Shown: positions 21,910 through 33,530 of the stretch, piece after piece
How the letters are laid out: the number at the start of each line of letters is the position of its first letter
Numbering within the stretch: position 1 is the first letter of the stretch
Origin: Sphaerulina vaccinii
Taxonomy: Eukaryota; Ascomycota; Dothideomycetes; Mycosphaerellales; Mycosphaerellaceae
Reading direction: 5' to 3'
Assembly: GCA_022570795.1 (NCBI GenBank)
Contig: JAKUDP010000004.1
Location: 434,001 to 498,000 of the forward strand
DNA: 64,000 bases
Made by a program: the position numbers and the translations under genes
The notes under the pieces: generated by a model
Told to the model about the DNA's origin: nothing
The model's input: only the letters and a program-made list of their open reading frames with translations
Databases searched by the model: none

Positions 21910-23000
21910 ATGTCAGACGATACTGGAGACAACTCTACAATGACCGCACAAATGATCAACATTGCCGAGGAGGGCGATGTAATACTCGTTGTCGGCGGCA
22001 CGGAGCAGAAGATGCGAGTCTCTTCGGTTATTCTCACCATGGCTTCTCCTGTCTTCAAGGCACTTCTTGGACCTCACTTCCGCGAAGGTCAACAACCGCG
22101 AAGCTCGAGCTCACCAGTCGAGGTGCCACTGCCAGGCGACTTGGCGGGAAGCATGGAGGACGTCCTCGACATCTTGCACTTTCGCGATGGAAATTTGACG
22201 CCACTCTACCTGGACTGTCCGACCGATTGCGCAAGATATCTGCTACGCTTTGCTGTCACCGTGGACAAGTACGACCTCGCTGGTCCCGTTCGCGCACACG
22301 CAAACTCAATGCTGCAAGAGTGGATCGCAAGACATGGAGGCAGCCCTGGCTTGGGCGATCAACAATCTTCGGAGTCGATCATGTCCATCATCATCGCCTC
22401 CTATGTGCTAGATCAGGAGAGTGCTTTCAGAAGCGCAACCCACACATTTCTCCGAAATGCTGGTGATTCAATATCAAGCTGCTATACACCATCTGCTCGA
22501 GACAAGGGTATCGATATGGGCATGATCCCAGCAAGTCTGCCAGGTCAGTAGCTCCACAGCAGTCACATTACAATAGCCTTTGCTAACGTGAGAGTTTGCT
22601 AGTGCTTCTCATCGAGCGACGCAACGAAGCTCAGCGCTGCTACCTCGCAAAGCGGGAAACGCTCGCCTCACTCGAATGCATTTGCTCTACAAGAAGATGT
22701 CCAAACCTCGCCAATCTCTCGTGGGAGGCTGAATTCGGCGACGGCAACGACACGCTCAGCCCATTTTTGGATAGTGTTACAACCCTGCGCGATTTCTCTG
22801 AAGAGATGGAGTGCGAGTGTGAAATGCTCAAGACTTTGCGTTCCTCTGCAGAGGCTCTGGACTCGCTGTGCCATGGGATCTGCCTCGCTTGTGTTCGCGA
22901 GAACAAGGAGATACCTGGTGAGGGTGATTGCAGCAAGCACTCCAAGCACCACAGCGGGCGGGAGGAAGAGCAGGAGTCAGAGGACCAAGACATGGATTAG
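21910..23000 (+). CDS. BTB/POZ domain protein (copy 1)
   Basis: Exons 21910-22543 and 22603-23000, joined across a 59-nt intron (donor GTCAGT, branch GCTAAC, acceptor GCTAG); product 343 aa. The N-terminal BTB fold is visible at about residues 22-130: GDVILVVGG, MRVSSVILTMASPVFKALL and GPHFREGQ, which is the usual fungal BTB signature. The second exon has a Cys-rich C-terminus (ECICSTRRCPN, ECECEM, GICLACV). Fungal proteins of this kind are numerous and mostly uncharacterised; a role in protein-protein interaction, perhaps with Cul3, follows from the family only. A frameshifted paralogue follows immediately downstream. Confidence 0.85.
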
Positions 23001-23628
23001 GAGATCTCAATGCTTGAGAGTATGAGAGGTGCGCAACAGAAGGACTTCAGACTTTGGTGAAAGTCGAAGGGCGAAGGAAAGACGGAAACGAAGTGACTAG
23101 CAAGCTTAGTTTCGAGCATCTTCGATATTGAGCGTCGACTAGGCTCATGGAGCAGGGTTCGTGTGCCTTATCTCGAGTGCAGGAAAGCAGCACAGCGGCC
23201 ACGTGCAAACTGGAAATTGTATCCAGAAGCGTAGGGTGGACGATCAGACAGGTAGGATCTGCATGAGAAGCAGACTTTGGAAGGAGAACAGCAGAAGCGA
23301 GGAATGGAGATGGATGGTTCCCGGCACGTATGAATACATGCTCCAGTAACAGAGCTGAACATGGGATCGGACGCATATCGAGAAGAGCCTCTACAATTTT
23401 AGTCTCGAACATACTGGCATAATCTCCAAGCTCTGAAACATCGAGGTATTCTGCTCCACTTCACGGCTACCGGGACGTGCCTTGTTGCAGGAGCAAACAC
23501 TTCTGCGGCTCCTAGCTTCAAGCTGGGTCTCTTCATCGAACAACAGCCAACACCATACTCACGACTTGAGCAGTCAGCCGAGTTCGATTACACACCGTCA
23601 GTTGCAAACATGCACGAATACACACAAA
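23001..23628. other. Spacer between the two BTB copies
   Basis: 628 bp without a recognisable coding exon; likely the promoter of the second BTB gene. Confidence 0.5.
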
Positions 23629-24672
23629 ATGGCAGGCGGCGAAGGCAAAGACATCGCTGCTGATGGCGATGTTATCCTGGTGGTATGTAACATCCTCGTC
23701 CAGGCTCGAGGAGAATGGCGGTTGCCGCCTCTCCATTCTTGACCATTGTCTACGCTGCTCGAAGGAGAGCCATGTCGCCCGGACCTCATCGTGTCGCAAT
23801 GGAAACTGATTAGAAGTGTCGATGCAACACTTCAGGTGTTTCTGATTCTCGACACGATCCACGCAGCTCGGCGAAGAAACAATGCAAAGACGACAACGAC
23901 CATTTTTTCGAGCTTGAATTTCGAGGTGGCGCGATCACGAAACCTCGGAGATATACATCTTGATAACACATACTGACGTTCGCATCAGGTTGGCGAGGAT
24001 AAGAAGAGGCTGCGCGTATCGTCCGCCATGCTTTCTGTCGCCTCGCCTGTCTTCAAGACGCTTTTCGGACCTCATTTTCGTGAGGGACAACAACCACGCG
24101 CTGCGACAAACCCCATCGAGATTGCGTTACCAGACGATAACTCGGCTGCAATGATGATGATCTGCGAGCTTCTTCATTTCCGCCGCACCAGCTCAGCGTT
24201 CAACTCGCTCGACGAGAAGCCACATGCAAAGCTACTCGCATTTGCAATCGTCGTCGACAAGTACGCTCTACTTGACGCTTTGCACACGCAAGCCGGTTGC
24301 CAATGTATGCCTGGCTGGACGTCAACAAGAAATCGTCTGACACTGGGGCTATGTGCGACATCATCGCCACGGCTTGGATGATCGGCCATCCTCGCGCTTT
24401 CTACCTGGCCACAGCGTTGCTTGCGGATACATATTACAATCTCAGCCTCACGCATTTGCATGACCAGGCTTGTCTGGCTTTGATACCGCCAATCGTTCTG
24501 GGTACGAATCATAGACCAGTTCGAAAGCACTTACTGACATTGATCGATAGTCATCATCCTGGAACGTCGTATTGAATACAGTGGAAAGTCGTCGACTGCA
24601 CCAGGGGTGTGTTTCACCTGCGCGAAGAATGGCGTTGATTCTACGAAATGCAAAACTGCAGGGGAGCACTAA
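23629..24672 (+). pseudogene. BTB/POZ protein copy 2, broken by a one-base frameshift
   Basis: A paralogue of the preceding gene. Exon 1 is 23629-23682 (ends GDVILVV, donor GTATGT), exon 2 is 23989-24501 after an unusually long 306-nt intron (branch CTGAC, acceptor GCATCAG), and exon 3 is 24551-24672 after a 49-nt intron (branch CTGAC, acceptor GATAG). Exon 2 begins with LRVSSAMLSVASPVFKTLF and GPHFREGQQPR, matching copy 1 closely. At about 24293-24300 the frame shifts: upstream reads ALLDALHTQA, downstream continues homology in another frame as PMYAWLDVNKK. Aligning with copy 1 suggests one missing base. Exon 3 resumes with VIILERR, equivalent to VLLIERR in copy 1. Either a young pseudogene or a sequence error; all three intron boundaries are intact. 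Confidence 0.7.
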
Positions 24673-25008
24673 AGGTCGGAATCGTGATGGTGGTGGTATG
24701 AGTCAACCCGGTGTGTCTCCAAGCTGTAGAATATCACCAAGTCAAGCAGGATCCAAGCAGCCGAGGGACATTTGGTGAGGCGGTCTCGGAGATGGCAGCG
24801 CCTGGTGATGATTCCCTATGCTGGAGGTATAGAAGATTTGGCATGTAATGAGATGACTCTGGGAGTGATCACATCACCAGAGCCAATCAATGTCTCATCA
24901 AGTCCCGCTCCAGAATAGATTCGAGGTCCGAGACAAGGAGCATAGATTCGACCGAGAAGCATATGAGCCGGCGGCTTCAGAGAGTGGCAGCTTGTGTCAG
25001 AGACCAGC
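24673..25008. other. Intergenic, no gene seen
   Basis: 336 bp between convergent genes; nothing recognised. Confidence 0.55.
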
Positions 25009-26024
25009 CTACCTTCCCCTCCTCCCACCCCTGTCCACCTCTTGCTCCGCGTCCAGTTCATGTACCCTTCCCCTCCCATCAACCTCAGCAATAACCTTAG
25101 CTATCGGCGTCGAATCCGCCTCTTTGATCTCATTATGCGGACTCAGCTCGCTCAGTTGATGTGACTCTTTCGTCCATGCCGTGTCCGAAGATATCTGTCT
25201 CAAGTGTTCCTCTTCGGTAGCAAGAGGAGTGAAAGCTTGCGATCTTCTTCTCTTCCTTCGGCGGAGACAGAAGAGTATCCCTCCTACTGCAATCAGAAGA
25301 CCTCCCAGTCCTACGCTGACGCCGATCCCAGCTTGTGCGCCAACACTAAGCCCTCCTTGTCCGGTTCCAGTATTTGGATCTGAGGTACCGGTAAACGTGA
25401 CTACGATGGGCACCGCACTCGTAATAGTCACCGACGAAGTCGTGATCGTACTAGCTGTACTCGTTGGTGTACCACTAATCGAAGTGCTCGTATAAGTGGC
25501 AATAGCATTCGTATAAATTGTAGGTCCAGCAAGATGTTCCGCAGCTCCAGCAGTGAAGATTCTACTATCATCACTACAACAAGCATAGTTGTTTTGTCCG
25601 GCAATAGGCGATTGATTCTGGTAACCGCAGCAGTATGTGTCTTCTGTACAGGCTAGGACGACTTTGTAGACGTTTGCCGCTCCGGTACTTGTACTGCTGT
25701 TGTAGCAGAATTTGGGACAGGAGGGGGATTGCCATGTTGGGTCTGTCAGGGCTTAGTCAGTAACACATGGTCCATCATCGTGAGAGACAAGAAGAGATGC
25801 TGACCGGTACATGAGTCTCGCATGTATATGTTGTCGCCAGCGTTGTTGACGCCTTTACATAGTCCATTCGTCAAGCATTCGGAGCCTGTATGGCAGCAGG
25901 CACTGAACTCTGTATCGTTATTGCAGGCATACATCGATTGCAAAGTGTCCGCTGTGCCATTTGGATAGTAGCATGTAGCTGATGCGACTGCTAGTAATGA
26001 TGCCCATACTGTCAGCTTCGACAT
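25009..26024 (-). CDS. Cell-surface single-pass membrane protein, Cys-rich ectodomain (surface protein 1)
   Basis: Exons complement of 25009-25742 and 25805-26024, joined across a 62-nt intron (donor GTCAGC, branch CTGAC, acceptor GACAG); product 317 aa. Residues 1 to about 17 form a signal peptide (MSKLTVWASLLAVASA). The ectodomain has many Cys residues (CYYPNGT, SACCHTGSEC, CTEDTYCCGYQNQ, NYACCSDDS), then a Thr/Ser-rich stalk, a transmembrane segment (IGVSVGLGGLLIAVGGILF) and a basic stop-transfer CLRRRKRRR followed by a short cytoplasmic tail. This layout is common in uncharacterised Pezizomycotina surface proteins, sometimes compared with wall sensors. A gene of related layout lies at 33.5 kb. 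Ligand and function unknown. Confidence 0.82.
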
Positions 26025-26731
26025 CGTGCTGTGTTAGCAAAATGCAGGAAAAGATCAAGAGATGAAGTTGATGTGATTACGATGAGGCTGATAGTGATCG
26101 AAGGATTCCTAGTGTGCAGACAGGGTATATGCACCGGTGTGATGCTCGTGCATTTCATGCTTACAATTACGCTTTACAATAGCCGTGATGGGTCTTGGCA
26201 TGTGATCCGACGATCCGACGATCATCCTTACGCGATTGCGCGCCGTCGGCAGATCGTGAGTGGTCAAAGCTGTGTGGTATGAAGATTTGTACCTGTTGTT
26301 CCGAGTACCGAGAACCAGAAGGAGCGCGCTAGAGTGCACTTGTGCTGCAGCTTCTCTAAAGTCTGAACCTGTTACCCAAGAAGGAACGCCGGCTAAGATG
26401 TCGAAGTTGAAGGAAGTGAAGAATACCCGGGTGATCAAGTGCATGGTTGTGCGTGCAGTGCAGTGGGTGCGTGCATTGCTGACATTCGCACCATGCGTGC
26501 TCTGTAGTCTTGGCGTCCAGCGAAGCACAAAGACGTATTGCGGCCAAGCACAAGTTGTACTCAAGTCTGATGTGCTGCCGCTGGAAAGCATCAGCATGGC
26601 CAGTGTTGCATTGTTGATGGATAGCGTCCACAGGATAGCAAGTGTCTCCAGAAGATGAACCCGTTTTATCACTGTTGGCCGTCGAGCTCAGGGTCCCAGT
26701 GTGTGAGAACATCATAGAAATATTGGCCAGT
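26025..26731. other. Intergenic with overlapping opposite ORFs
   Basis: ORFs of 187 codons (minus, 26109-26672) and 132 codons (plus, 26260-26658) overlap each other. Neither has domain-like content, so I read the segment as non-coding, holding the promoter of surface protein 1 and the 3' end of the F-box gene. Confidence 0.5.
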
Positions 26732-28595
26732 TCAGCTGCGCCTTGAGTGCATGTCGCTGAGATCTTGGTTCCAGAACTCGGTTTTCTCGTCCGTTGCCCA
26801 TTCGAGAAGAGGCTCGAATGAGCATATCTTCAGGTTGCCAGTAAGACTTTCATCGTCTAGATCAATAGTACGTCCATCATCTACAGGCACATGACGTCCA
26901 TGCTTGAGCACCAGGAAAGAGTCGTTGAGCACGACTTCTTGCGGGAGGCCTCCCCAGGCAGTAGGGAGAATCATGCGTTCCCTTATTGGTCGACAGCTGC
27001 GAGTGTAGTATCAGCATCATATCAGAGCGAGGCACGAGGTTAAGGTTCGGACAGCACTCACTTAGGCAGGCCACCTCTTGCTGGCGCCTCTCCTTCGATA
27101 GTGTACGTGAGAGTGCCACTTGGACAGTGAATGAGTAGGTTGTCCTTCCAGACCGACAACCTTCTCGGGAAATGAGGGCTCATCCCCTCAGGCGGCAGGG
27201 CATAATTCTCAATTCGGAGCTTGCCTTTCATAGCGTCGAAAATTGGTACCATGCATGCCAGTGGTTCTTCTCGCCTCAACAAGTAAGCGGAGAACGCCCA
27301 CTCATAGCGTGTGCCAGTTGGATTGGGAAAATGCAGGGCGCCGCTGAATGCTTCTCCCAGAGCATTGGAGTAAGGCACTCGCATGGAGTCCTCTTGTGCT
27401 GGAGATGCTCGACCAGACCTTGGATGCTGAGCAGTTGTGACGTGGTACCGCTGGTGCGCCAGCCACAGAAACTTCACCTGGAATCCATCTATAGGATCGT
27501 ATCCAGCTTGAATACCAGTGAAGACCTCATAGAATAGGTCCACGTTGCCAGTAGCCTCATTTATCAGCATGGATCTTGGACTTCTCCGATGCCTCGTGTC
27601 ATCGTACCCGGGTGGCTGCGGTGTGCCTGGTGCAGCGTTTGGCGGCAGCAAGTTCATAGTTTCGTCGGGTGCAGTCTTGAACGACGCAGGATACTCAATA
27701 CTCTGCTGAATCAATCGTCCGGTGGCGTGGTTGTATAGCAAAAGGTCGCTTGATTTCGAGCCGTTCCCAACGATAAGTCCGATCGTATTGCAATTGGCGT
27801 GGAAAGCTGTGACGATACTTGAAGGTAGCCGTACTGTCTTCAGTATGCCTTGTGGCGCCAGAGCTTGCACGTACATCTTTCCATGGAATGTAAGGCAAGC
27901 AACAAGCTTCGATGTCAGCGTGATGCTCATGATCCGCTCGCGACCCCCAGGCTTCAGGTGATAGTCTGACGCTGTGCCTAACAAGTCGCGGATCACGACA
28001 GTATCGCCGAGAGAGGGATCACTGTCGAGGAACGCCAAGGTCTTGCTCACCATTGCCAACGTGCGCTGTGCTTGCGAATCTAGACAGCGTGTCCCAAGTT
28101 CTTCGTGGCTTCCTGGACCTCTTTGTATGCTGGCAGTCGAAGATGGCAGACCCAGACGCCAGGCTTGAATGTGCCTGAGCTTATCGTTCACTGACTGTTG
28201 CTCAGGCGAACGCGCAGAGTCCGCCGGATCGTGGGTGTCCCATCTCGAGAGAATGGCTCTCTGCACATCTTCTGAGAACAAGACAGTCTGCCAAGTCTTG
28301 CATACTACTTGTAACCGCCACGCTTCGAAGAGAGGCAGATAGTCGAAGATGTGGATGATCAGTTCCGCTGGCAGCTGTGCAAAAGGATCATTCTTTCTGG
28401 ACAGCAAGGCTGACAGTGTGAGGCGATCTTGCAGTGTGAGAGCATCTGTAAGCTCCTGCAACCTGCAAAGTGTACCATGAGCTAAGTGTTGTGTCTCAAT
28501 CTCCAGCGTCCCAGCGTGAAGAAGCCGTCTGCAACTCACAACATCTGCCGTTCATCTTGACCGGCAGTTTGGACAAGTTCCCGGATGCTTGTCAT
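26732..28595 (-). CDS. F-box protein with long C-terminal domain
   Basis: Three exons, complement of 26732-26996, 27062-28462 and 28540-28595; product 573 aa. The first intron (77 nt, donor GTGAGT, acceptor TTTGCAG) joins MTSIRELVQTAGQDERQML to LQELTDALTLQDRL in phase; without it the large exon has only a GTG start. The second intron is 65 nt (donor GTGAGT, acceptor TCGCAG). The F-box is at about residues 44-90 (FAQLPAELIIHIFDYLPLFE and WRLQVVCKTWQ). The remaining 450 residues contain repeated beta-strand-like segments (KMYVQALAPQGILKTVRLP, TGRLIQQSIEYP, NLLIHCPSGTLTYTIEGE) that could form a beta-propeller; this is an inference. Expected role: substrate adaptor of an SCF ubiquitin ligase. Confidence 0.82.
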
Positions 28596-29768
28596 GGCCG
28601 AAGAGCTTCTCGAAAAGTCTGAAGTCACGAGTAGTACAGTATCTTCGGCAGGTACTCGTACTTGTGGCGCTGGGTGAACACAAGGCAAAACGTGAGGCTG
28701 CAGGTATCAAGGATTCGCATTGTCTGTTTCGGGAGGTGGCAGGATGTCGAAGATGTAGTTTCCCGTCTGTTTCCACGTGCCCTCTTCCTTTTTGCTGAAC
28801 CCGTCCGAATGGATCCGGCTTGTAGTACGTTGCGCTTCGCTATATGACATGACATGGGAGGTGCATCGTCGGCGAGGAAACAGTTGTGCGGTGGCAGCTA
28901 CAAAATGCGGTGGCACAGACAGCCACATTTCGACCCGAGTCCACGGGTGTCATACAGACTCTGACTGGCTGATGCAGCAGCACAGATGGCACTTTTGTCA
29001 CCAACCTCGAGGCAGGATAAGGAGATTATAGATGATGAGTTTTTATTTAATGACTCGCTGACGGTTGATATAATAATTGCGATATCAGCGGCCTATAAGG
29101 TCAGTCCGTCGCGTGGGCGAGGAAAAATAGGAGACGGGGCATTGAGTGGACTCTCCGGCACGCGGTGAATCTTGTACCCTTGTTCGTCGTGCAGTAGCAG
29201 CAAAGAACAGAACAGAGCTCCGTGCTACTGTACGAAAGCTGCTTGCTGCTCTTTCTCCCGAGTCCCATCTCCACCTATGCGCCTGTATCATTATTGCTGT
29301 GGGACATTCTTCTCCGCAGCGCGTTGTATTTGCTAGTCTTCCTACTGTATCCCCAACCCTCGATTCGCCACCTCCGCCGCCGCGTACTCGCTGAGAACTA
29401 CACCCCGCCAGAGCCGCAGATAGCAGAGATACCTACTATCCATGAAGCTGAGCGAGACACTGCCGATCGCTCAGCCTTAAGACGCAGTCTAGTAAATCTG
29501 AGTCGCGAAGAGTGTCTATACAGCATATTCATATACACGCGTTGGGTACACTCACCATGGAGTCGGCATGAACGCGTTGAATGCTCGGCGCGAGAGATAA
29601 AGTCACGAAAGCGACCAGGGAGCAGCAGCAGCGAGGCGGAGACCGACAGCAAGAGACGCGCACGAGCAATTGCATTTTCGGCGATTCGTCCGACTTTGAT
29701 ACAGACAGAGATTGATGTACCATTGATCGAGGGAGAATCAAGCTGAAGACTTTCAACGCGGCTCATCA
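28596..29768. other. Divergent promoter region, with a Met-free ORF
   Basis: About 1.2 kb between the F-box gene and the HSF-type gene. It contains a 174-codon plus-strand ORF at 29222-29746 that begins with GTG and has no internal methionine, so it is not a stand-alone gene. It is most likely part of the HSF gene leader. Confidence 0.5.
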
Positions 29769-31767
29769 ATGGCATCTATTCAGCAGCCATTGAGAAGAGA
29801 TCCCTTCCAGAGTGATCCCCGGGCATACCGATCGAACTTGCCCAAGAGCATACCTATTCTTCCTTCGGCATCCCTTCCATCTCAAGGAGACCCCATGGAT
29901 GTCAGTCAGTCCTCGAATGCGCCCATGGGACCTCCCAGTGCAAGTCCCAATGGAGAGAAGTCTCGCGATCAGCAGCAGCAGGACCAAGACGATGCGAACG
30001 GAAGCAGCTCGCAGCCTACTGGAGCTGCTGCTGCGGCACAGCAACCAAAGGTCGTCCAGACCGCGTTCATACATAAACTCTACAAGTTCGTACTCATCTC
30101 GAATCTCTGATGTATGCAGTGCAAGCTAACCTCTTTCTATAGCATGTTAGAAGATCAGAACATCCAACACCTCATCTCATGGTCGAGCACCAATGAGAGC
30201 TTCGTCATGTCTCCCTCGTCCGAGTTCTCCAAAGTCCTAGCGTATGTTGAACCAGAGTCAATGCATTCAAAGGCATAACAAGGTCTAACGAGCTGGCAGG
30301 CAATACTTCAAGCATACTAATATCTCGTCCTTCGTGCGGCAGCTGAACATGTATGGGTTCCACAAAGGTATGTTTGCTGCTCTCACCGCGGTGTGAGTCC
30401 ATGCTGACCACTTCTTAGTGAGCGATGTCTTCCACACAGGCTCACCAGACTCTCCACTATGGGAGTTCAAACATGGACAAGGCAACTTCAAGCGAGGTGA
30501 CCTCGTCGGTCTTCGCGATATCAAGCGCAGAGCTTCGAGACACGCGCTAATACATCGCGACTCGTTTTCCACTGCACCAAAGATGCCCACGCCTCAACCA
30601 CCCGGCACACCAATGGAGCCCATGCCCGATCCAGTGGAAGCTAGGCTCGGTATGTTGGAATGGAACTTTCAAGATATGCATGCCAGGTTAGCAAGGTCCG
30701 AGGAAGCCTTCTCTGCCGTCAATGTCAAGTACCAGACTGTGCTGGAAGGTCTGGTGAAGTGCCATCAGTGGAGTAATGAGCTATCCTCGCACCTATTGAC
30801 AGTCGTGCCGGATCCCGACAACCCAGTACATCGGGATGTATATGCCATGCGAAATGACATTCGCCAGCACATTGACGCACTACGAACGATGGACGAGCCA
30901 CATCAGCAACAAGAACCACTCTTCGCGCATCGTCAATCCTTCTTCCAGCCCAACAATCACCACGCACCTCTAGAGCCAGCTGTGCCCATGTCGCCGCGGC
31001 AGCGACCATTCGACGAGTCACGCAGGCCGTCATTGCAAGGTCCGTCGCTGCAAGGTCCCGGCCGGCCTCTTGGCGTGCGTGCGCCAGTGCCACAGTACTT
31101 ACAAGCATCGCCACGCCGATATGGGTCTATAGGCACTGGTGGCAACGGTGCGTACTCACCGACCTCGAACAGGCCTCCGTATGCGAACGCCATCAATCCG
31201 CCACCTGCACCACCACCGGTCCAGCCACCCCAACAACAACAGCATCCTCTGGCCACGATGACTTCGCCGCCTAGCAATCTCCCGCGACGACACACATCAG
31301 CCGACATTCGTGTTCAAGGCTGGGAGGGTGGTCAACCCCCACCACCAGGGCCATATGGGCAAGGCACTTCACCTTACCAGTCTGGGCAGTCCTCTGGTGC
31401 ATGGCCATCATCCCCACGCACAGCTGCAAACCCTGGCGATCAACAAATACGAGACACTCTAGCGCAGTACGAATTGCCTCGCGTACATCACCCAGGGTCC
31501 CGTCCTCACTCACCTGGACCGACGGATTCTGGGCCTCCGAGCTTCAACACCAACAGCTTTGCGGCTCCCAGCTACGCCAACCCGAATGACGCTGGCTGGC
31601 AACTCCCAGGAGCTCGATTGCCCTTCAAAGGCCTGGCAGATGGCAGTCGAAGGAGTAGTATGGCCTCGAATGTGCACTCACTTCTTAACCCTGCAGATAC
31701 TGCTGAACGAGAGGGTGAAGACGAAGGCGCGCCGGACGATATCAGGAAACGTAGAAGAGTATTATGA
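29769..31767 (+). CDS. HSF-type (Sfl1-like) transcription factor
   Basis: Four exons: 29769-30085, 30143-30241, 30300-30367, 30419-31767. The introns are 57, 58 and 51 nt with branches CTAAC, CTAAC and CTGAC; product 610 aa. The HSF-type DNA-binding domain (about residues 98-210) reads FIHKLYNMLEDQ, ISWSSTNESFVMSP, then AQYFKHTNISSFVRQLNMYG and FHKVSDVFH. The recognition-helix sequence SSFVRQLNMYGFHKV is characteristic of the family. The Gln/Ala-rich N-terminus, the long Pro/Gln-rich disordered C-terminal half and a basic RKRRR near the C-terminus (nuclear signal) fit Sfl1/Mga1-type regulators of morphogenesis and adhesion rather than the classical heat-shock factor; no typical HR-A/B trimerisation region is obvious. 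Nuclear. Confidence 0.88.
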
Positions 31768-32302
31768 AGTGACGATCATGGGAGGCATTTCTGCATTGCT
31801 GTTTGAAGAGTTGGATACCCCGGGACTCGACAAGGCTTTCATCTGGCGGCGAAGGGCGTACATCAATGTGCTATAGCTCACGACACTGGCGGCCGCTGTG
31901 TTGTAAAAGCAATGCTGAGTTGCCATTTCTATTATTTCATGTATCAAACATGCATTCGGCTGACTTATGCCACCAAGGCTCGACCGCATTAATCGGTGCC
32001 GCTCGCACGTAGTCTTCGCGTTGGGCTGCACAACGTAGAGACAACAGACGTTCTGCGACTCAGTCGCTCCGTTTCTGGATCAGTCCTTGCCAGCATATCA
32101 AGCGCTCCTATGTTGGCACGGTCAACACGAGATCGCAGAGAGGCCGGCAACGATCAATTCTAGAAGACCCTTGCACGTGCTTCCAGGATTGGCGAAAACA
32201 AGGTTCGCTGTGGGTCCAAGTAACCTCTCACCGCAGCTCTACAACTCTGCTGAACCTCAAAACGAATGACAACAACACTTACACCACTAATCACACAACG
32301 AG
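31768..32302. other. Intergenic, no gene seen
   Basis: 535 bp: 3' UTR of the HSF-type gene and promoter of the inositol monophosphatase gene. Confidence 0.6.
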
Positions 32303-33257
32303 ATGAGTGCAATCGACTTACAAGAAGTCCATGACTTCCTCGTCAAGATCGCCTACAAGGCGGGCGACATGATCACAGCAGCCAAACCTGCTGTCTCCGG
32401 CCATGGAACGAAGAAGAACAGCGCCGATCTCGTCACAGAGACAGATCAAGCAGTGGAAAAGATGGTATCTGAGCAGCTGAACAGCAAATATCCAGATTTT
32501 GAGTATGTCCAACTTCCAAAAAAGCCCTCGATCCGAACCCTGCTGACATAGATCACTTCTCAGATTCATGGGCGAAGAAACCTATCAACCTGGCGACAAG
32601 CTCAGCGACAAACCAACATTCATTGTAGATCCCATAGATGGAACGACAAACTTCTTCCATGGACATCCATATGTCGCTGTGTCTTTGGGGCTCGCGATCG
32701 ACAAGAAGCCAGTCGTGGGAGTGATCTTTAATCCTTTCACGAAGACATTGTACACGGGAGTCAAAGGCAAAGGCTCTTACATCACATCGCCTCAGCACGA
32801 TCATGTGAAACTCCCTCTACGAGATCCAGAGCCTTTTCAGGACTTGTCTCATTGCCTGGTCGCTGTCGAATGGGGCAGTGATAGAGATGGCCCTGATTAC
32901 GACATGAAAGTCAACACTTTCCGAAAGTTATGTGCGAGTAAGGAGTTGGGTGGAGCGATGGTACATGGAATTCGAAGTCTAGGCTCGGCGGAGCTGAATC
33001 TTTGTGGTGTGGCGAGTGGACATCTTGATGTCTATTGGGAGACCGGATGTTGGGCTTGGGATGTTTGTGCTGGTTGGGTGATTTTAGAAGAAGCTGGTGG
33101 AAGAATGGTAGGAGCGCAGAAGGAAGATTGGGAACCCAGTGTGGATCAGAGAAGGTATATGGCTGTGAGAAGTGGGGAAGGACAGAAGGGGATCATAGAA
33201 GAGTTCTGGAGTTGTGTTGAAGGAAAGGTTGAGGTTGGATGGGATGCTGTCTCTTGA
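32303..33257 (+). CDS. Inositol-1-monophosphatase
   Basis: Exons 32303-32502 and 32564-33257, joined across a 61-nt intron (donor GTATGT, branch CTGAC, acceptor TCTCAG); product 297 aa, normal for the family. A magnesium-dependent, lithium-sensitive phosphatase that releases free myo-inositol from inositol monophosphates, feeding phosphatidylinositol synthesis; cytosolic. The metal-binding motifs are all visible: LVTETDQAVEK with FMGEE (first metal ligand Glu), VDPIDGTTNFFHG at about residues 88-100, and WETGCWAWDVCAGWVILEEA near residue 245. A homologous use in quinate catabolism (qutG type) cannot be excluded, but no quinate genes are nearby. Confidence 0.9.
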
Positions 33258-33530
33258 TCAGGAGAGAAGCAGTGATGATATATACATTTAGATAGTCATG
33301 TAGATGCTGAGTCAATGCGACACCTTCGACTCAGGCCGTCTTGGCATTCCCCAAGACTCCAAGAACGCCTCGAAGCTCGGCCTTCGCATATACCAGAACT
33401 GCTATTGGACCGCATTTGATGTATTCAACGCCTCATACACAGCCCCTCCTGGCAGCACTCCAACTTCAGAGATGTTCCACCTTCATTGTGCGGCTACAGC
33501 GTCCGTCGAACACGACATCAAAGCATACGC

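Noticed and set aside
26109..26672. 187-codon minus-strand ORF opposite a 132-codon plus-strand ORF
   Set aside because: They overlap on opposite strands and neither looks like a protein family.
28552..28776. Alternative upstream exon for the F-box gene (frame ending CPNCRSR)
   Set aside because: Phase would also fit, but the donor GTCAAG is weak and the frame has no ATG; the model from ATG 28595 with donor GTGAGT is better.
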